A DNA stretch of 64,000 nucleotides from Roseitranquillus sediminis (GTDB taxonomy: Bacteria > Pseudomonadota > Alphaproteobacteria > Rhodobacterales > Rhodobacteraceae): positions 248,001 to 312,000 of the forward strand of contig NZ_JAFFOB010000015.1 in the NCBI RefSeq assembly GCF_016918935.1, written 5' to 3'. Position numbers and translations under genes: made by a program. Positions 54,034 through 63,705 of the stretch are shown in pieces (positions within the stretch are counted from its first letter, which is position 1; the number at the start of each line of letters is the position of its first letter). The notes below the pieces were generated by a model. It worked only from the letters and a program-made list of their open reading frames with translations, ran no database searches and was not told the origin of the DNA.

Positions 54034-55224
54034 ATGGACGCGGATATCCTGATCTCCGGCGGCGGCATTGCAGGACTCGTGGCGGCGGCAGCGCTCGGGA
54101 ACCAGGGATGCCGTGTCTGCCTCGTCGATCCCGCGCTGCCGAGGGAGGCGGAGGATCCCGAAGCCGATCTGCGCACCACCGCCTTCCTGCGCCCCGCGCG
54201 CCGGCTCTTCGACCAAGCGGGGCTCTGGAGCGCGCTCGAGCCGCACGCGACGCCGCTGGACGCGCTCCGGGTGATCGACAGCTCGGGATGGCCGCCGGTC
54301 GAACGGTCGCGGCGCGAGTTCCGCCCTGACGACATCGGCGCCGAGACCTTCGGATGGAACCTGCCGAACTGGCTGACACGACGCGAGCTGGTCCGAGTGG
54401 CGGGCCAGATGCCGGGCGTCGACCTGCGCCTCGGCGTCGGGTTCCAGCGGATGCTGGTGCGGGACCGCGAAGTGCTCGTCACACTGACCGAGGGCCAGCC
54501 GCTGCGCGTCCGGCTCGTGATCGGCGCCGACGGCCGCAACTCCCCCGTGCGAGAGGCGGCGGAGATCCCCTCCCACACGACGCGCTACGGACAGAAGGCG
54601 CTGGCGTTCACCGTCATCCATCCGGAGCCGCATGGGAACGTCTCGACTGAGATCTACAACCGCGGCGGCGCCTTCACCTTGGTGCCGGTGCGCGATCACC
54701 AGGAGCGGCCGGCTTCGGCCGTCGTCTGGATGGAGGACGGACCGCGCGCATCGCGCCTCGCCACCATGCCGCCGGAGGAGTTCGAAGCCGAGTTGGCACA
54801 GCGCTCCCTCGGCATCCTCGGACCGCTGACGCTGGTCGGGCCGCGGCGGGTCTGGCCTGTCGTCACCAGCCGAGCCGAGCGGCTGACGGCACCGCGCGTG
54901 GCGCTGATGGCCGAGGCCGCTCACGTCCTGCCGCCGATCGGGGCGCAGGGCCTGAACACGTCGCTGCACGACGTATCGGCGCTGACCGCGGCTGTCGAAG
55001 GTGCCGATGATCCCGGTGCCGAAGCGCCGCTGGCCGCGTATGTCCGCGCGCGCGAGGCGGATGTCCGTGCCCGCGCGACGGCCATCGACCTCTTCAACCG
55101 CATCTGCCGCTCGAACGAGGCGCCGGTCCAGGCGCTGCGGCAGGCCGGCCTGGCGGCGGTCCATGGCCTCGCGCCGCTCAGGCGCGGCGTGATGCGCGCC
55201 GGCCTGGGCGACGGCGGGTTCTAG
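54034..55224 (+). CDS. UbiH/UbiF-family FAD-dependent hydroxylase
   Basis: A 396-residue flavoprotein monooxygenase. The dinucleotide fold ISGGGIAGLVAAAALGN is at the start, the second NADPH/FAD word is LVIGADGRNSPVREAAE, and the third FAD motif reads VALMAEAAHVLPPIGAQGLN. In ubiquinone hydroxylases that motif is normally GDAAH; here the Gly-Asp is replaced by Ala-Glu, which could affect flavin binding. It is otherwise full length. Likely role: a ring hydroxylation of ubiquinone synthesis. It overlaps the convergent aminotransferase gene by three bases. Confidence 0.88.
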   Translation: MDADILISGGGIAGLVAAAALGNQGCRVCLVDPALPREAEDPEADLRTTAFLRPARRLFDQAGLWSALEPHATPLDALRVIDSSGWPPVERSRREFRPDDIGAETFGWNLPNWLTRRELVRVAGQMPGVDLRLGVGFQRMLVRDREVLVTLTEGQPLRVRLVIGADGRNSPVREAAEIPSHTTRYGQKALAFTVIHPEPHGNVSTEIYNRGGAFTLVPVRDHQERPASAVVWMEDGPRASRLATMPPEEFEAELAQRSLGILGPLTLVGPRRVWPVVTSRAERLTAPRVALMAEAAHVLPPIGAQGLNTSLHDVSALTAAVEGADDPGAEAPLAAYVRAREADVRARATAIDLFNRICRSNEAPVQALRQAGLAAVHGLAPLRRGVMRAGLGDGGF

Positions 55225-56348
55225 AGCACTTCGGCCAGAGCAGCCTTCAATCGCGCGACGCTGCCGTCAACGTCGCGCAGCTTGTCAATGCCGAAGAGCC
55301 CGATCCGGAAGCTTCGAAATTCCTCGCCCTCGTCGCACATCAGCGGCACGCCAGCCGCGATCTGGACACCCTGCTGGGCGAAGGCGCGGCCGGTCTGAAC
55401 CGCCTGATCGTCGGTATAGCTCACCACGACCCCGGGTGCGCCGAACCCGTCGGCCGCGACCGAGCGCACGCCGCGCGCCTCCAGCGCGCCACGCACCCTT
55501 TCGCCCAGCGCCCACTGCGCCGTCTTGAGCCGCTCAAAGCCCCACGCGCGCATCTCGCCCATCGTGTCGCGGAAGACGCGCAGCGCATCGGTGGGCATCG
55601 TGGCGTGGTAGGCGTGCCCGCCGCCCTCGTAGGCTTCCATGATCGAAAGCCACTTGCCCAGATCGGCGGCGAAGCTCGTGCTGCGCGTCGCCTTCACGCG
55701 CTCGCGCGCCGCCTCGGACAGCATGACCAGCCCGGCGCAGGGCGAGGCCGACCAGCCCTTCTGTGGCGCCGAAATCAGGACGTCGACCCCAAGCGCCTTC
55801 ATGTCCACCCAGACGCAGCCCGACGCCACGCAGTCCAGCACGAAAAGGCCGCCGACCTCGTGCACCGCCTCGGCGACGCCGCGAATGTAGTCGTCGGGAA
55901 GGATGATCCCGGCAGAGGTCTCGACATGCGGCGCGAAGACGACCTCCGGCCGCTCGGACCGAACGCGCTCAACCACCTCGTCGAGCGGCGCCGGAGCAAA
56001 GGGCGCGGGAACCTCGTTGCCGGTGCGACGCGCCTTCAGCACGGTCTCCGACTGCGGGATGCCGCCCATCTCGAAGATCTGGCTCCAGCGATAGCTGAAC
56101 CAGCCGTTGCGGAGTACCATGGCGCGGGCGTTCGTCGCGAGCTGCCGCGCGACAGCCTCCATCGCGTAGGTACCGCCGCCAGGCACGATCGCCACCGCGT
56201 CGGCGGCGTAGACGTCACGCAGCGTGCCCGAGAGCTCGCGCATGATCTCCTGAAAGGCGAGGCTCATGTGGTTGAGCGAGCGATCGGTGAAGACAACGGA
56301 ATATTCGAGCAGTCCGTCGGGATCCACATCGTCGAGCAAGGCGGTCAT
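55221..56348 (-). CDS. class V PLP-dependent aminotransferase
   Basis: A 375-residue fold-type I aminotransferase of the alanine-glyoxylate/serine-pyruvate type. The N-terminal SLNHMSLAFQEIMRELSG and VPGGGTYAMEAVARQLA words fix the family; the PLP Lys is in LISAPQKGWSASPCAG. The start is ATG 56348, seven bases after AGGAGG; an ATG two codons earlier is too close to the Shine-Dalgarno. It probably moves an amino group between a small amino acid and a keto acid. Monocistronic and divergent from ilvC. Confidence 0.88.
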   Translation of the reverse strand: MTALLDDVDPDGLLEYSVVFTDRSLNHMSLAFQEIMRELSGTLRDVYAADAVAIVPGGGTYAMEAVARQLATNARAMVLRNGWFSYRWSQIFEMGGIPQSETVLKARRTGNEVPAPFAPAPLDEVVERVRSERPEVVFAPHVETSAGIILPDDYIRGVAEAVHEVGGLFVLDCVASGCVWVDMKALGVDVLISAPQKGWSASPCAGLVMLSEAARERVKATRSTSFAADLGKWLSIMEAYEGGGHAYHATMPTDALRVFRDTMGEMRAWGFERLKTAQWALGERVRGALEARGVRSVAADGFGAPGVVVSYTDDQAVQTGRAFAQQGVQIAAGVPLMCDEGEEFRSFRIGLFGIDKLRDVDGSVARLKAALAEVL

Positions 56349-56457
56349 CAGCATCCCTCCTGTTTGCCCTTGTGGCCTACCGCTCTGCCGGGCCGACGGC
56401 AAATGCTCTCGACACCTGAAGGCCTGCGGACATTGCATCCGCGCCGTTTTCCTCTAG

Positions 56458-57528
<1,071 letters not shown>

Positions 57529-57536
57529 CCGTCGAC

Positions 57537-57555
57537 GGCGGGGCGCGTCCCCGCC
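57537..57555 (+). terminator. hairpin after ilvC
   Basis: GGCGGGG and CCCCGCC form a perfect seven-base stem with a five-base loop, eight bases after the stop codon. No T-run, as is common for high-GC alphaproteobacteria. Confidence 0.5.
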
Positions 57556-57643
57556 CCGCATGGCGGGTGAGGCAGAGCGGGCCGGAGGGCGGAATATCCG
57601 CTTGACGCGATACCCCCGCTCGCCTATCCCCGCCCTCGCTTCT

Positions 57644-57720
57644 GGCGGAGTAGCTCAGTTGGTTAGAGCAGCGGAATCATAATCCGCGTGTCGGGGGTTC
57701 AAGTCCCTCCTCCGCTACCA
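57644..57720 (+). tRNA. tRNA-Met (CAU)
   Basis: GGCGGAG pairs with CTCCGCT-type 3' end (one weak pair) and CCA is encoded. The anticodon arm GCGGAATCATAATCCGC gives CAT. The D-arm TAGCTCAGTTGGTTAGAGC and T-arm GGGGGTTCAAGTCCC match the alphaproteobacterial elongator methionine tRNA. An Ile2 identity (modified CAU) is less likely from the stem sequences. Confidence 0.92.
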
Positions 57721-57994
57721 AATTTCCCCAGTATTCTCGGTGACTTCCTCCTATATGGGTTCAAGGCCCGATCTGCGGAACACAGCGCGGGGTGGCGCCG
57801 GGGTGGCAAGAATGCGGTGTTGGCTGGCGACGCTCCAATCCACGGCGTGCACGATCCGTGCTGAGCAGCGCAGCAGCAAGTCCTGGGTTTTCAATGAGCG
57901 CGCCCGAGAAGTTCTCGCCCGAGACGCGCTGCGACGTTTTTCGCCCGCAAGAAACGGACCGATCTCCCCCTCGCATCGCGACAAGGAGATCATC

Positions 57995-58201
57995 ATGCAC
58001 ACCACTTCGCCCAACCCCGAGAGCCTCGTCGGGATCGCCACGCTTATGGAGATCCTCAAGCGGTCGTGCGCCAGCATCTACCGCGACATCAAGAACAAGA
58101 GGTTCCCGAAGCCGCTGAAGCTGGGCAGCTCCTCGCGCTGGAGAATGTCGGAAGTGGAGGCGGTCATCGAGCGTCTCTCTGACGACCGCCTCAAGGACTG
58201 A
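57995..58201 (+). CDS. AlpA-family (prophage-type) HTH regulator
   Basis: A 68-residue protein beginning after AAGGAGATC. The helix-turn-helix is LMEILKRSCASIYRDIKNK with the AlpA word FPKPLKLGSSSRWRMSEVE, then a short helix. AlpA regulators control excision of prophages and islands and are mostly found at the end of elements inserted in tRNA genes. It lies 274 bases after tRNA-Met. The space between holds nothing recognisable. No integrase is found beside it. Confidence 0.85.
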   Translation: MHTTSPNPESLVGIATLMEILKRSCASIYRDIKNKRFPKPLKLGSSSRWRMSEVEAVIERLSDDRLKD

Positions 58202-58210
58202 ACGAGCCGA

Positions 58211-58845
58211 TCAGGTCGCGGCGAGGCGGGCGCAGAAGTTAGCCACCGCGCACCTGACCAGCGCACGACGCCATAGATCGAATGACGCGCAGCCCTGCAT
58301 GGCGAGCGCGTCGATCTCCCGGAACAACAGCATGTTCAGCGAGATCGCGATCTCCGCCAGTTCGGCCATCACAGCCGAGCCGTCGGGCCGAGGGCGGCGC
58401 AGAGGCCGACGAGTTCGGCCGCCGCCTCCGCCTCCGTCTTGAACCCCAGGACGGAGAACAGGCCGTAGAAGCTTGGCCCCGTCCCGACGGCTGAAGTCGG
58501 CGTCGTCGAGGAAGGCGTCTTCGCGCCGTTCCTGAGGCGTGGCGACGAGGGCGGTCGTGGAAGCAAGTTCAGATGGGTTTTTCGGACGACAGTCCATAGC
58601 AGGGGCGATGGAAGATCTGCTGTCGTCTTCAAGAGCGCCGCCGCTGGCGGATGGGCGCTGACACCGAAGGCACGGGCGTAGTCGAGCACAAAGATGGATC
58701 GCCCGAGCCGGGCGCCGTAGAACCGCACAGCCGCGTCGAGACTTGGGGGGGGCCACCGCTGATGCAGGCCTCGTCGAGAACTCCGGTCCCGATCGCTGCC
58801 CGCTTTCGCAGAACGACATCGAGGCATGGCGCGCGAGCCTCGCAT
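58211..58845 (-). pseudogene. degenerate gene of unknown function
   Basis: Two minus-strand frames alternate in a way that suggests one broken gene. One frame gives SLDAAVRFYGARLGRSIFVL and ALLKTTADLPSPLLWTVVRK, the other continues as TPQERREDAFLDDADFSRRD, and the first frame resumes with FYGLFSVLGFKTEAEAAAEL and ends at a TGATG junction. From that ATG a 52-codon frame runs to 58211 (MAELAEIAISLNMLLFREID). I do not recognise the family. It is next to AlpA and convergent with it. Confidence 0.4.
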
Positions 58846-59073
58846 GTCGCAGGCCCACGAGTTCTGCGAGCCCGCTTAGGACCTCACCGGCCCCTACGCA
58901 TCCGCAAGTCACGAGGCTCCGGCAGCGTTGCGGTTTCGATGGATGCGAAGCCGTCAAGACATTGGTAGCGGTCGTCCGCATCCGCTACGAGTTGGGGCGT
59001 AGAATGTGCATCATGGACATAGAGGCCCCACGCGAGAGCCCGCGGGCGAGGGCTCCGTATCAGATGCTCTCGG

Positions 59074-59419
59074 TCAAGCGCCGCCGGTCAGGAGCGAACC
59101 AGCGACGTCGGGGAAGGTACGGACCCACGCCGCTGCCGAAAGGCGCGATGCTGACGGGTGATCCAGATCGGTCATGTCGATGGCATCGCGCAGCCCGTCG
59201 GTGACGAGGCAGATCTCCTCACTATCGGCGATGCGGGGTCGAGAAGTGCGAAACGTGCGCGCTCTTTGCTGTCGAAGTCGTCGTCGAGAGGAGCCGGCAG
59301 GTTAGCCGGGGCCGAGATCGTCCTGCCTTCAACATTCCTTCTTGGCGCGTCTACCGGGCCGGCTATCCGATCGGGCTCTCGACAAGGAGCCGGATCGCGA
59401 CAGGCGGACCTGAGCGCAT
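59074..59419 (-). pseudogene. decayed small gene of about 115 codons with a perfect ribosome binding site
   Basis: The start ATG at 59419 has GGAGGT six bases before it. The frame MRSGPPVAIRLLVESPIG meets a stop; one base lost puts it in AGPVDAPRRNVEGRTISAPA, then LPAPLDDDFDSKERARFALL; near 59236 a second one-base loss continues as RIADSEEICLVTDGLRDAID, MTDLDHPSASRLSAAAWVRT and ends FPDVAGSLLTGGA. The joined protein is acidic, small and soluble. No family is recognised. Two independent single-base losses with the rest undamaged point to recent inactivation. Confidence 0.55.
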
Positions 59420-59894
59420 CGAACTACCTCCGCGTTGTTCCCGTCCGGGGCGGGTGGTGAGATACGCCGTCCAGGGCTGGGAAGGCCAAAGCAACGGGGG
59501 TTCAGGGGGAGAGCGAGGAACGACTGCTCCCGGCCGCCGGAGGCGCAGGTGCGGACGCTATCCGCTCCGGTCGCACGCCCGCCCGGGGCCGCCCGCCGCG
59601 CGAGCGTCCCGCTGGAGGCGCAGTGTCCCGGGACAGAGCCCTGAGCGGAAGAGGAAACTCAAATACAGGGGAAGCCGCAGTGCGAGTTTCCTACTGAGTA
59701 TTGAACCCGCCCCCTTCGGGAGCGGGCGCAGGTTCGAGTTGCGATCTACCCACCGATTAGTGAGGCGATAGGACGAACCAATCGCTCGTTTTTCGATTCG
59801 CGAGCGTTTTCCTATGGCGCTTACGCAGATCGGATGCATGCCAAGCGCATGCGGTAGCCCACTTGCAAGCACGAGTGAACCGTCACCCTCCACT
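59420..59894. other. gap without a supported gene, with two hairpins
   Basis: No gene is supported. CCCGC and GCGGG with inner CCC/GGG pairing form a hairpin near 59708-59730. CGCTCG at 59783-59788 and CGAGCG at 59801-59806 form another, followed by TTTT on the + strand. A minus-strand frame ending at 59558 is open but shows no motif. Confidence 0.4.
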
Positions 59895-61499
59895 CTACCC
59901 GCTCATCTCTGAAAGCGCGTTCTCATCATCCGTCCACCGGATACGGTAGGCCCTCAAATCCGCCAATACTATGTCGCGCTCGAAGCTCGTGTGCATCGAT
60001 CCCAGCCAAGGATCATCGTGCTGGGTCTGAAAAGCGAGAGACACTGACAGGCCGTTTTCATATACATGACAGTGGAACGCATGAAGTAGTTGCGCTGGGA
60101 TCAGATATACCACGCCGGGCTCGATCCGCGCGCTATACACCGGCGTGTCATTCATCGAGAACTCATACGAATTGACGTGATCCTCCTCTCGTATGATGAT
60201 CAAATCTTCCGGAGGCGAAGCGCCGTCGGACAGTTCGGGCCACTGCCAGTCAGAGTGCCATCCGGGCCCGCTTGCATTGCCGATTACGAGGACTGGATCG
60301 TGGCCATCAGCGCGATTCCTCGCACTGCCGTCCCGGACCGCGCGCCAAAACTCATCAGGTGTTCGGCCCTCGATCTCCTGCCAATCCATTCCTCGGATGA
60401 CGTCCGACCAGACCACAGCCGCCACTTGGTGTGAGACGGTCTCGCGCCACCATTCCTCCTCGTTCAGAACGGGCTGAGCCATCGGTAGGTTGGTGAACTC
60501 TCCTTTATTCAGTCCGTCGAACGTAATGGTGAACGGAGTCAATGGCTCGGAAGTCGGTGAAATCTCTCCGAAGAGATGACGCGGAAAGTCATTAGCTATG
60601 AACGCCGCGGAAGCTGCTGCTGAGGATATTTCTTGCAGTCGAGCGTCATCGAGTTCGGCGGCCAGAATTGCCTCGTCACGACGCCTCCTGAGAATCTCAA
60701 GTGACTGCTCGAGTGGCTGCCTAACATAACCTCGACGTATGTCCTTCGTTTGACCGTCTATGGAAACATCAACAGCCGAAAGCAAGCTATAGTATCGGTC
60801 AGTATCCAGTCCGTCGAGGGCAGACAACATTGAACTGATATTGCTATCCATTCGCCTGAGAGCTTTATCGTCCGATAGAGTGAGAAGCCGCCGGATGCGA
60901 GCGCCGGGAATCGTTGGGCGTGAAGTTGTTGCAATGAGCGCGATCGATTGCGCTTGCATCAAAGCCGAAAAAGATGGCCCGCCAGAGAAGGTGTAAGTGC
61001 GCCTTGCGACTCTGGGAGAGTCTCTGGACCCGCTCATGGCTTCAATCAAAGGGTCAATGTGGGCCGCGTAGCTGCCGTCACTGAATTCCTCGCCTGAACC
61101 GGCGACCTCGCGAATCTGTTCATGAAACTCGCTGACTTGACGCGCGTCGATTAGGACGAGCAAGTCTGCGATCATTTCGCTCAAGACCCGGCTGCTCTCT
61201 CTGAAAGCCTCGTTTTCGGCAGGCACTTGGCGGAATTGAAATGCTGCTCGCAATGCCCAGCGCGCGACCGGTCCGAAAGGCAGGGTCGCTCGAGAGAGGT
61301 GCGTTACTTCGTCCTTGCGCTCGCGTGATTGGGTCAGCCAGAGCGATACTACAGGCGCAAGAATTCCAAACCTGACAACGGGAGATGGCGGGAGACACGC
61401 GACTCGCCTCCACTCCAATGGGCGGCATGTCGCACGTGCGCGCGCTCCGCTTGCTAAAGGGTCAACGTCATCACCTTCGGGCAGATGACCGTCTTCCAC
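59895..61499 (-). CDS. large protein with a JmjC/cupin-like C-terminal domain, function unknown
   Basis: A 534-residue reading frame with GTG start, 9 bases after the in-frame stop of the membrane protein. Residues 1-60 are odd and may be read-through sequence. Residues 90-300 are helical. The last 200 residues look like a double-stranded beta-helix: a likely metal pair His415-Ser-Asp417 in GPGWHSDWQWPE, then IEPGVVYLIPAQLLHAFHCH (residues 459-478), whose His could be the third ligand, and LSVSLAFQTQ as closing strand. That order is like JmjC/cupin_8 dioxygenases. Base composition is less GC-rich than the core genome, suggesting transfer. The fold is inferred from pattern only. Confidence 0.55.
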   Translation of the reverse strand: MEDGHLPEGDDVDPLASGARARATCRPLEWRRVACLPPSPVVRFGILAPVVSLWLTQSRERKDEVTHLSRATLPFGPVARWALRAAFQFRQVPAENEAFRESSRVLSEMIADLLVLIDARQVSEFHEQIREVAGSGEEFSDGSYAAHIDPLIEAMSGSRDSPRVARRTYTFSGGPSFSALMQAQSIALIATTSRPTIPGARIRRLLTLSDDKALRRMDSNISSMLSALDGLDTDRYYSLLSAVDVSIDGQTKDIRRGYVRQPLEQSLEILRRRRDEAILAAELDDARLQEISSAAASAAFIANDFPRHLFGEISPTSEPLTPFTITFDGLNKGEFTNLPMAQPVLNEEEWWRETVSHQVAAVVWSDVIRGMDWQEIEGRTPDEFWRAVRDGSARNRADGHDPVLVIGNASGPGWHSDWQWPELSDGASPPEDLIIIREEDHVNSYEFSMNDTPVYSARIEPGVVYLIPAQLLHAFHCHVYENGLSVSLAFQTQHDDPWLGSMHTSFERDIVLADLRAYRIRWTDDENALSEMSG

Positions 61500-61508
61500 G
61501 GCACTTGC

Positions 61509-62123
61509 TCACCGACTGGCAGCGACCACTGCCGTCATCTCTCGCGGCCAGACCTCGTTCGCCACATAGGCGCGCATAATGGGCGCACGTCGAGCGGGAT
61601 GAAGAAAGGCGATTGTCTTCAGAACAAAATAAGCAAGCGCAAGAGCATTGACTGAAAACCAAGCCAGAGAAAGGAGCGTTGCTGTGGCACCCGCGTCGCC
61701 AATTCGCTCTGCAAAAAGTAGTTGGGCAAGGAGAGCGAGGCACAGGAACAGCGAACTCATTCCCACGAAGAGAGCTCGAGATGAGTCGACGTATATCGTG
61801 AGTCTCGAAGAAAAAGTGGCTCGGCCCTGATTGAGAAGGCCAACGAAGGCGATCACAAGAGGGAAGACTACGCCAATCAATGCGGCGTGGACGGCGAGAA
61901 GACCGATGTTGAAAGTCCAAAAGTCTCTAACGCTCGCCTGCCCATCGGCTGCCAGGCTGAAGCCGTGGAGCCATTCCAGATCGGACAAAACGACTGCGAC
62001 GAGATATGCGAGCGCTACAATTGCTATGGAGACCAACGGATCATCGACTGCCCACCTTATCATGCGCACGAAAAATGGATGGCGGTGATCTCGGAGCTCA
62101 GCGTTATCTCGGCAAATGTTCAT
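61509..62123 (-). CDS. four-helix membrane protein, function unknown
   Basis: A 204-residue protein starting at the ATG that overlaps the previous gene by 20 bases. Predicted helices are in PLVSIAIVALAYLVAVVL, GLLAVHAALIGVVFPLVIAF, FVGMSSLFLCLALLAQLLFA and SLAWFSVNALALAYFVLKTI, followed by a basic tail with ANEVWPREMTAVVAASR and TGA. The very same frame continues past the TGA into the 534-residue protein with no other stop, so the two may once have been one membrane-anchored protein. No family is recognised. Confidence 0.55.
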   Translation of the reverse strand: MNICRDNAELRDHRHPFFVRMIRWAVDDPLVSIAIVALAYLVAVVLSDLEWLHGFSLAADGQASVRDFWTFNIGLLAVHAALIGVVFPLVIAFVGLLNQGRATFSSRLTIYVDSSRALFVGMSSLFLCLALLAQLLFAERIGDAGATATLLSLAWFSVNALALAYFVLKTIAFLHPARRAPIMRAYVANEVWPREMTAVVAASR

Positions 62124-62429
62124 TGATTGTGCGGCGAACCAGAGCTGCGAGGCTCGGCTTGAAAGCACCACGGACGACGGCAACGAGGAGTGCAAACTGG
62201 CGCTCGACATCTTTGAACTTTTCTACCATAACTTTTTTCGGCCGAACTGCTCCGCTCCGCCGTGCATCGCATATCAGTCGGAGCTCGGCTATATTCAAAT
62301 CGCGTTGTTCTCGATCGGAGGCCAGAGCCGCAAGCGACAATCCTCGATGGTAGGGCCGATCGTGTGGGCCTCGGGAAGTAGCGCCTTCTGCGCACGGATG
62401 TCCGCTTGTTCCGCCAACTGCCGGGTGCC
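62104..62429 (-). pseudogene. small gene of unknown function with one frameshift
   Basis: One frame reads GTRQLAEQADIRAQKALLPE and AHTIGPTIEDCR; a one-base loss near 62336 continues it as LALASDREQRDLNIAELRLI, CDARRSGAVRPKKVMVEKFK and ERQFALLVAVVRGAFKPSLA, ending INEHLPR and a stop inside the start of the membrane gene. The start codon is unclear. The joined 107 residues look like a small helical protein. No family is recognised. Confidence 0.35.
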
Positions 62430-62430
62430 G

Positions 62431-62670
62431 CTAGGCCAGATCGTCGGCGACGCTGAAGGCGAGGCGGGCGCCCCGGCGACCGGCGAGCAGCGCTGCCGCC
62501 TGGATCAGCGCGTCTCGATTTTCGCCGACGAAAACGCGCAGTGGTGCGACAGGATCGCCTGAGACATCGTGGCCAACGACGTAGGGAATTATTTCATCGA
62601 ACATGTTGTTCTCCGCTTCGAGGAACCGGCTCATGGCCGGGGTCAAGGTCTTCCCGTCGTCATCCTTCAC
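62431..62670 (-). CDS. small acidic protein, function unknown
   Basis: A 79-residue frame with GTG start: MKDDDGKTLTPAMSRFLEAE, NNMFDEIIPYVVGHDVSGDP and APLRVFVGENRDALIQAAAL, then LAGRRGARLAFSVADDLA. The codon pattern looks coding. There is no clear Shine-Dalgarno; the GTG overlaps the stop of a 62-codon frame (62667-62855) as GTGA, so it may be translationally coupled or the 3' part of a longer broken gene. No family is recognised. Confidence 0.45.
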   Translation of the reverse strand: MKDDDGKTLTPAMSRFLEAENNMFDEIIPYVVGHDVSGDPVAPLRVFVGENRDALIQAAALLAGRRGARLAFSVADDLA

Positions 62671-63028
62671 TCGAGGCGCCTCTCCGGCCGTCCACCGTTC
62701 TGGCTCTCAATCAGAGGAGCCAGACCGGCGGTCGGCCATCGGCGCCTGCCTTCTCTCTCCTGACCTGCTTCCCACACAGATCCTGGGAGCTGCCCGAGCC
62801 AGTGCGCCCGCGGCACTCCGTTGTCCTTGCGTAGGACCTTCCGGTGCGAGCTCATCGGCCACGTCGATCGCGGGGAAGGCCGACGCGCTAGGGCAACCCG
62901 GACCAGCGGCGCGGTGCGCCCAGTGCAGTCTAGGGTTAGCGCCCCTTTCAGATTGGCGCAGCGCGCCGCCGACGGCGGCGGTTGGGGGAAGTTGAGGCGG
63001 TGAGCGGAAAAGGTTGAGGTTGGGCGCC

Positions 63029-63060
63029 GATCACCCCGTGTGGGTGATCTCTCCCCTTTT
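63029..63060 (+). terminator. rho-independent-type terminator (+ strand)
   Basis: GATCACCC and GGGTGATC form a perfect eight-base stem with a five-base loop, followed by TCTCCCC and a run of five T. It is the best terminator in the window, yet no + strand gene is seen before it, which suggests the gene it served has decayed. Confidence 0.6.
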
Positions 63061-63682
63061 TCAACCCAGTGAGGAAGTTGCGGAAATGGCGGCGAAAATC
63101 GGCAGAGAGGGGAGGCGCGCGCGTGCTACCTACACCCCCACCGAGCTTTTGAGGTCCCAAGGCGACGATCCCTCCCAGTTCACGCGAAAGCGCGCTCTCG
63201 AAGAATGTCAGCAGCGCGGGACCTGCCTGCCGTTCGCTGCGGACGCTCGATCATCGCTGCGTCAGCAAAACCCCCCGTAGGAAGGGCGGAGAGTGTGAAT
63301 TCTCTGCGGTCGCGCAATTCGGAGCCGATCCCGTCGAAGCAGACCTTCGCCGACGACCGCGCCCGCGACGCGCTCCGCAACCGTCGAAGCCGTCGAAGCC
63401 GTCGCGATGCGCCATGAGCGGCCATTCTCTGCGACTGCCGTGGTTTGGGTCGTCGTCGCCAGAGCTGACATTCGGTGAACCCGACAGAGCGCTTCTCGGT
63501 ACCTCCGCAGAGTCCTGATCGGGGTGGCTGACCAGACTCACCGGGCTGTCGATTGCTGATTGTAAGCGTGAAGTTGATTGGAGGTCGGCGCGCGTTGTCC
63601 AACCGCGACATCAATCGCATCTGCTGCGATGGCGGCTCGAGACTCTTGGATAACCGAGCGGAAGCGACCGATGAGCCGAGGC

Positions 63683-63705
63683 GGCCGCGGCGGCGCGCCG
63701 CGGCC
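63683..63705 (-). terminator. strong hairpin after the arsenite oxidase gene
   Basis: GGCCGCGGCG and CGCCGCGGCC form a perfect ten-base stem with a three-base loop, eight bases after the stop codon of the minus-strand gene. There is no T-run. It likely ends or protects the arsenite oxidase message. Confidence 0.6.

Noticed and set aside
61509-61511. TGA read as selenocysteine between the membrane and JmjC-like proteins
   Set aside because: No SECIS-like stem-loop was seen right after the TGA and no redox motif surrounds it; a nonsense change or a coupled two-gene arrangement is simpler.
63385-63411. Short tandem repeat GTCGAAGCC, possible CRISPR or VNTR
   Set aside because: Only about two to three units without spacers; far too short for a CRISPR array.
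57720-63700. Attachment-site repeat of the tRNA-Met 3' end
   Set aside because: I looked for a second copy of the last 20 or so bases of the tRNA and saw none. A GGTTCGAG near 59730 matches only a T-loop word.
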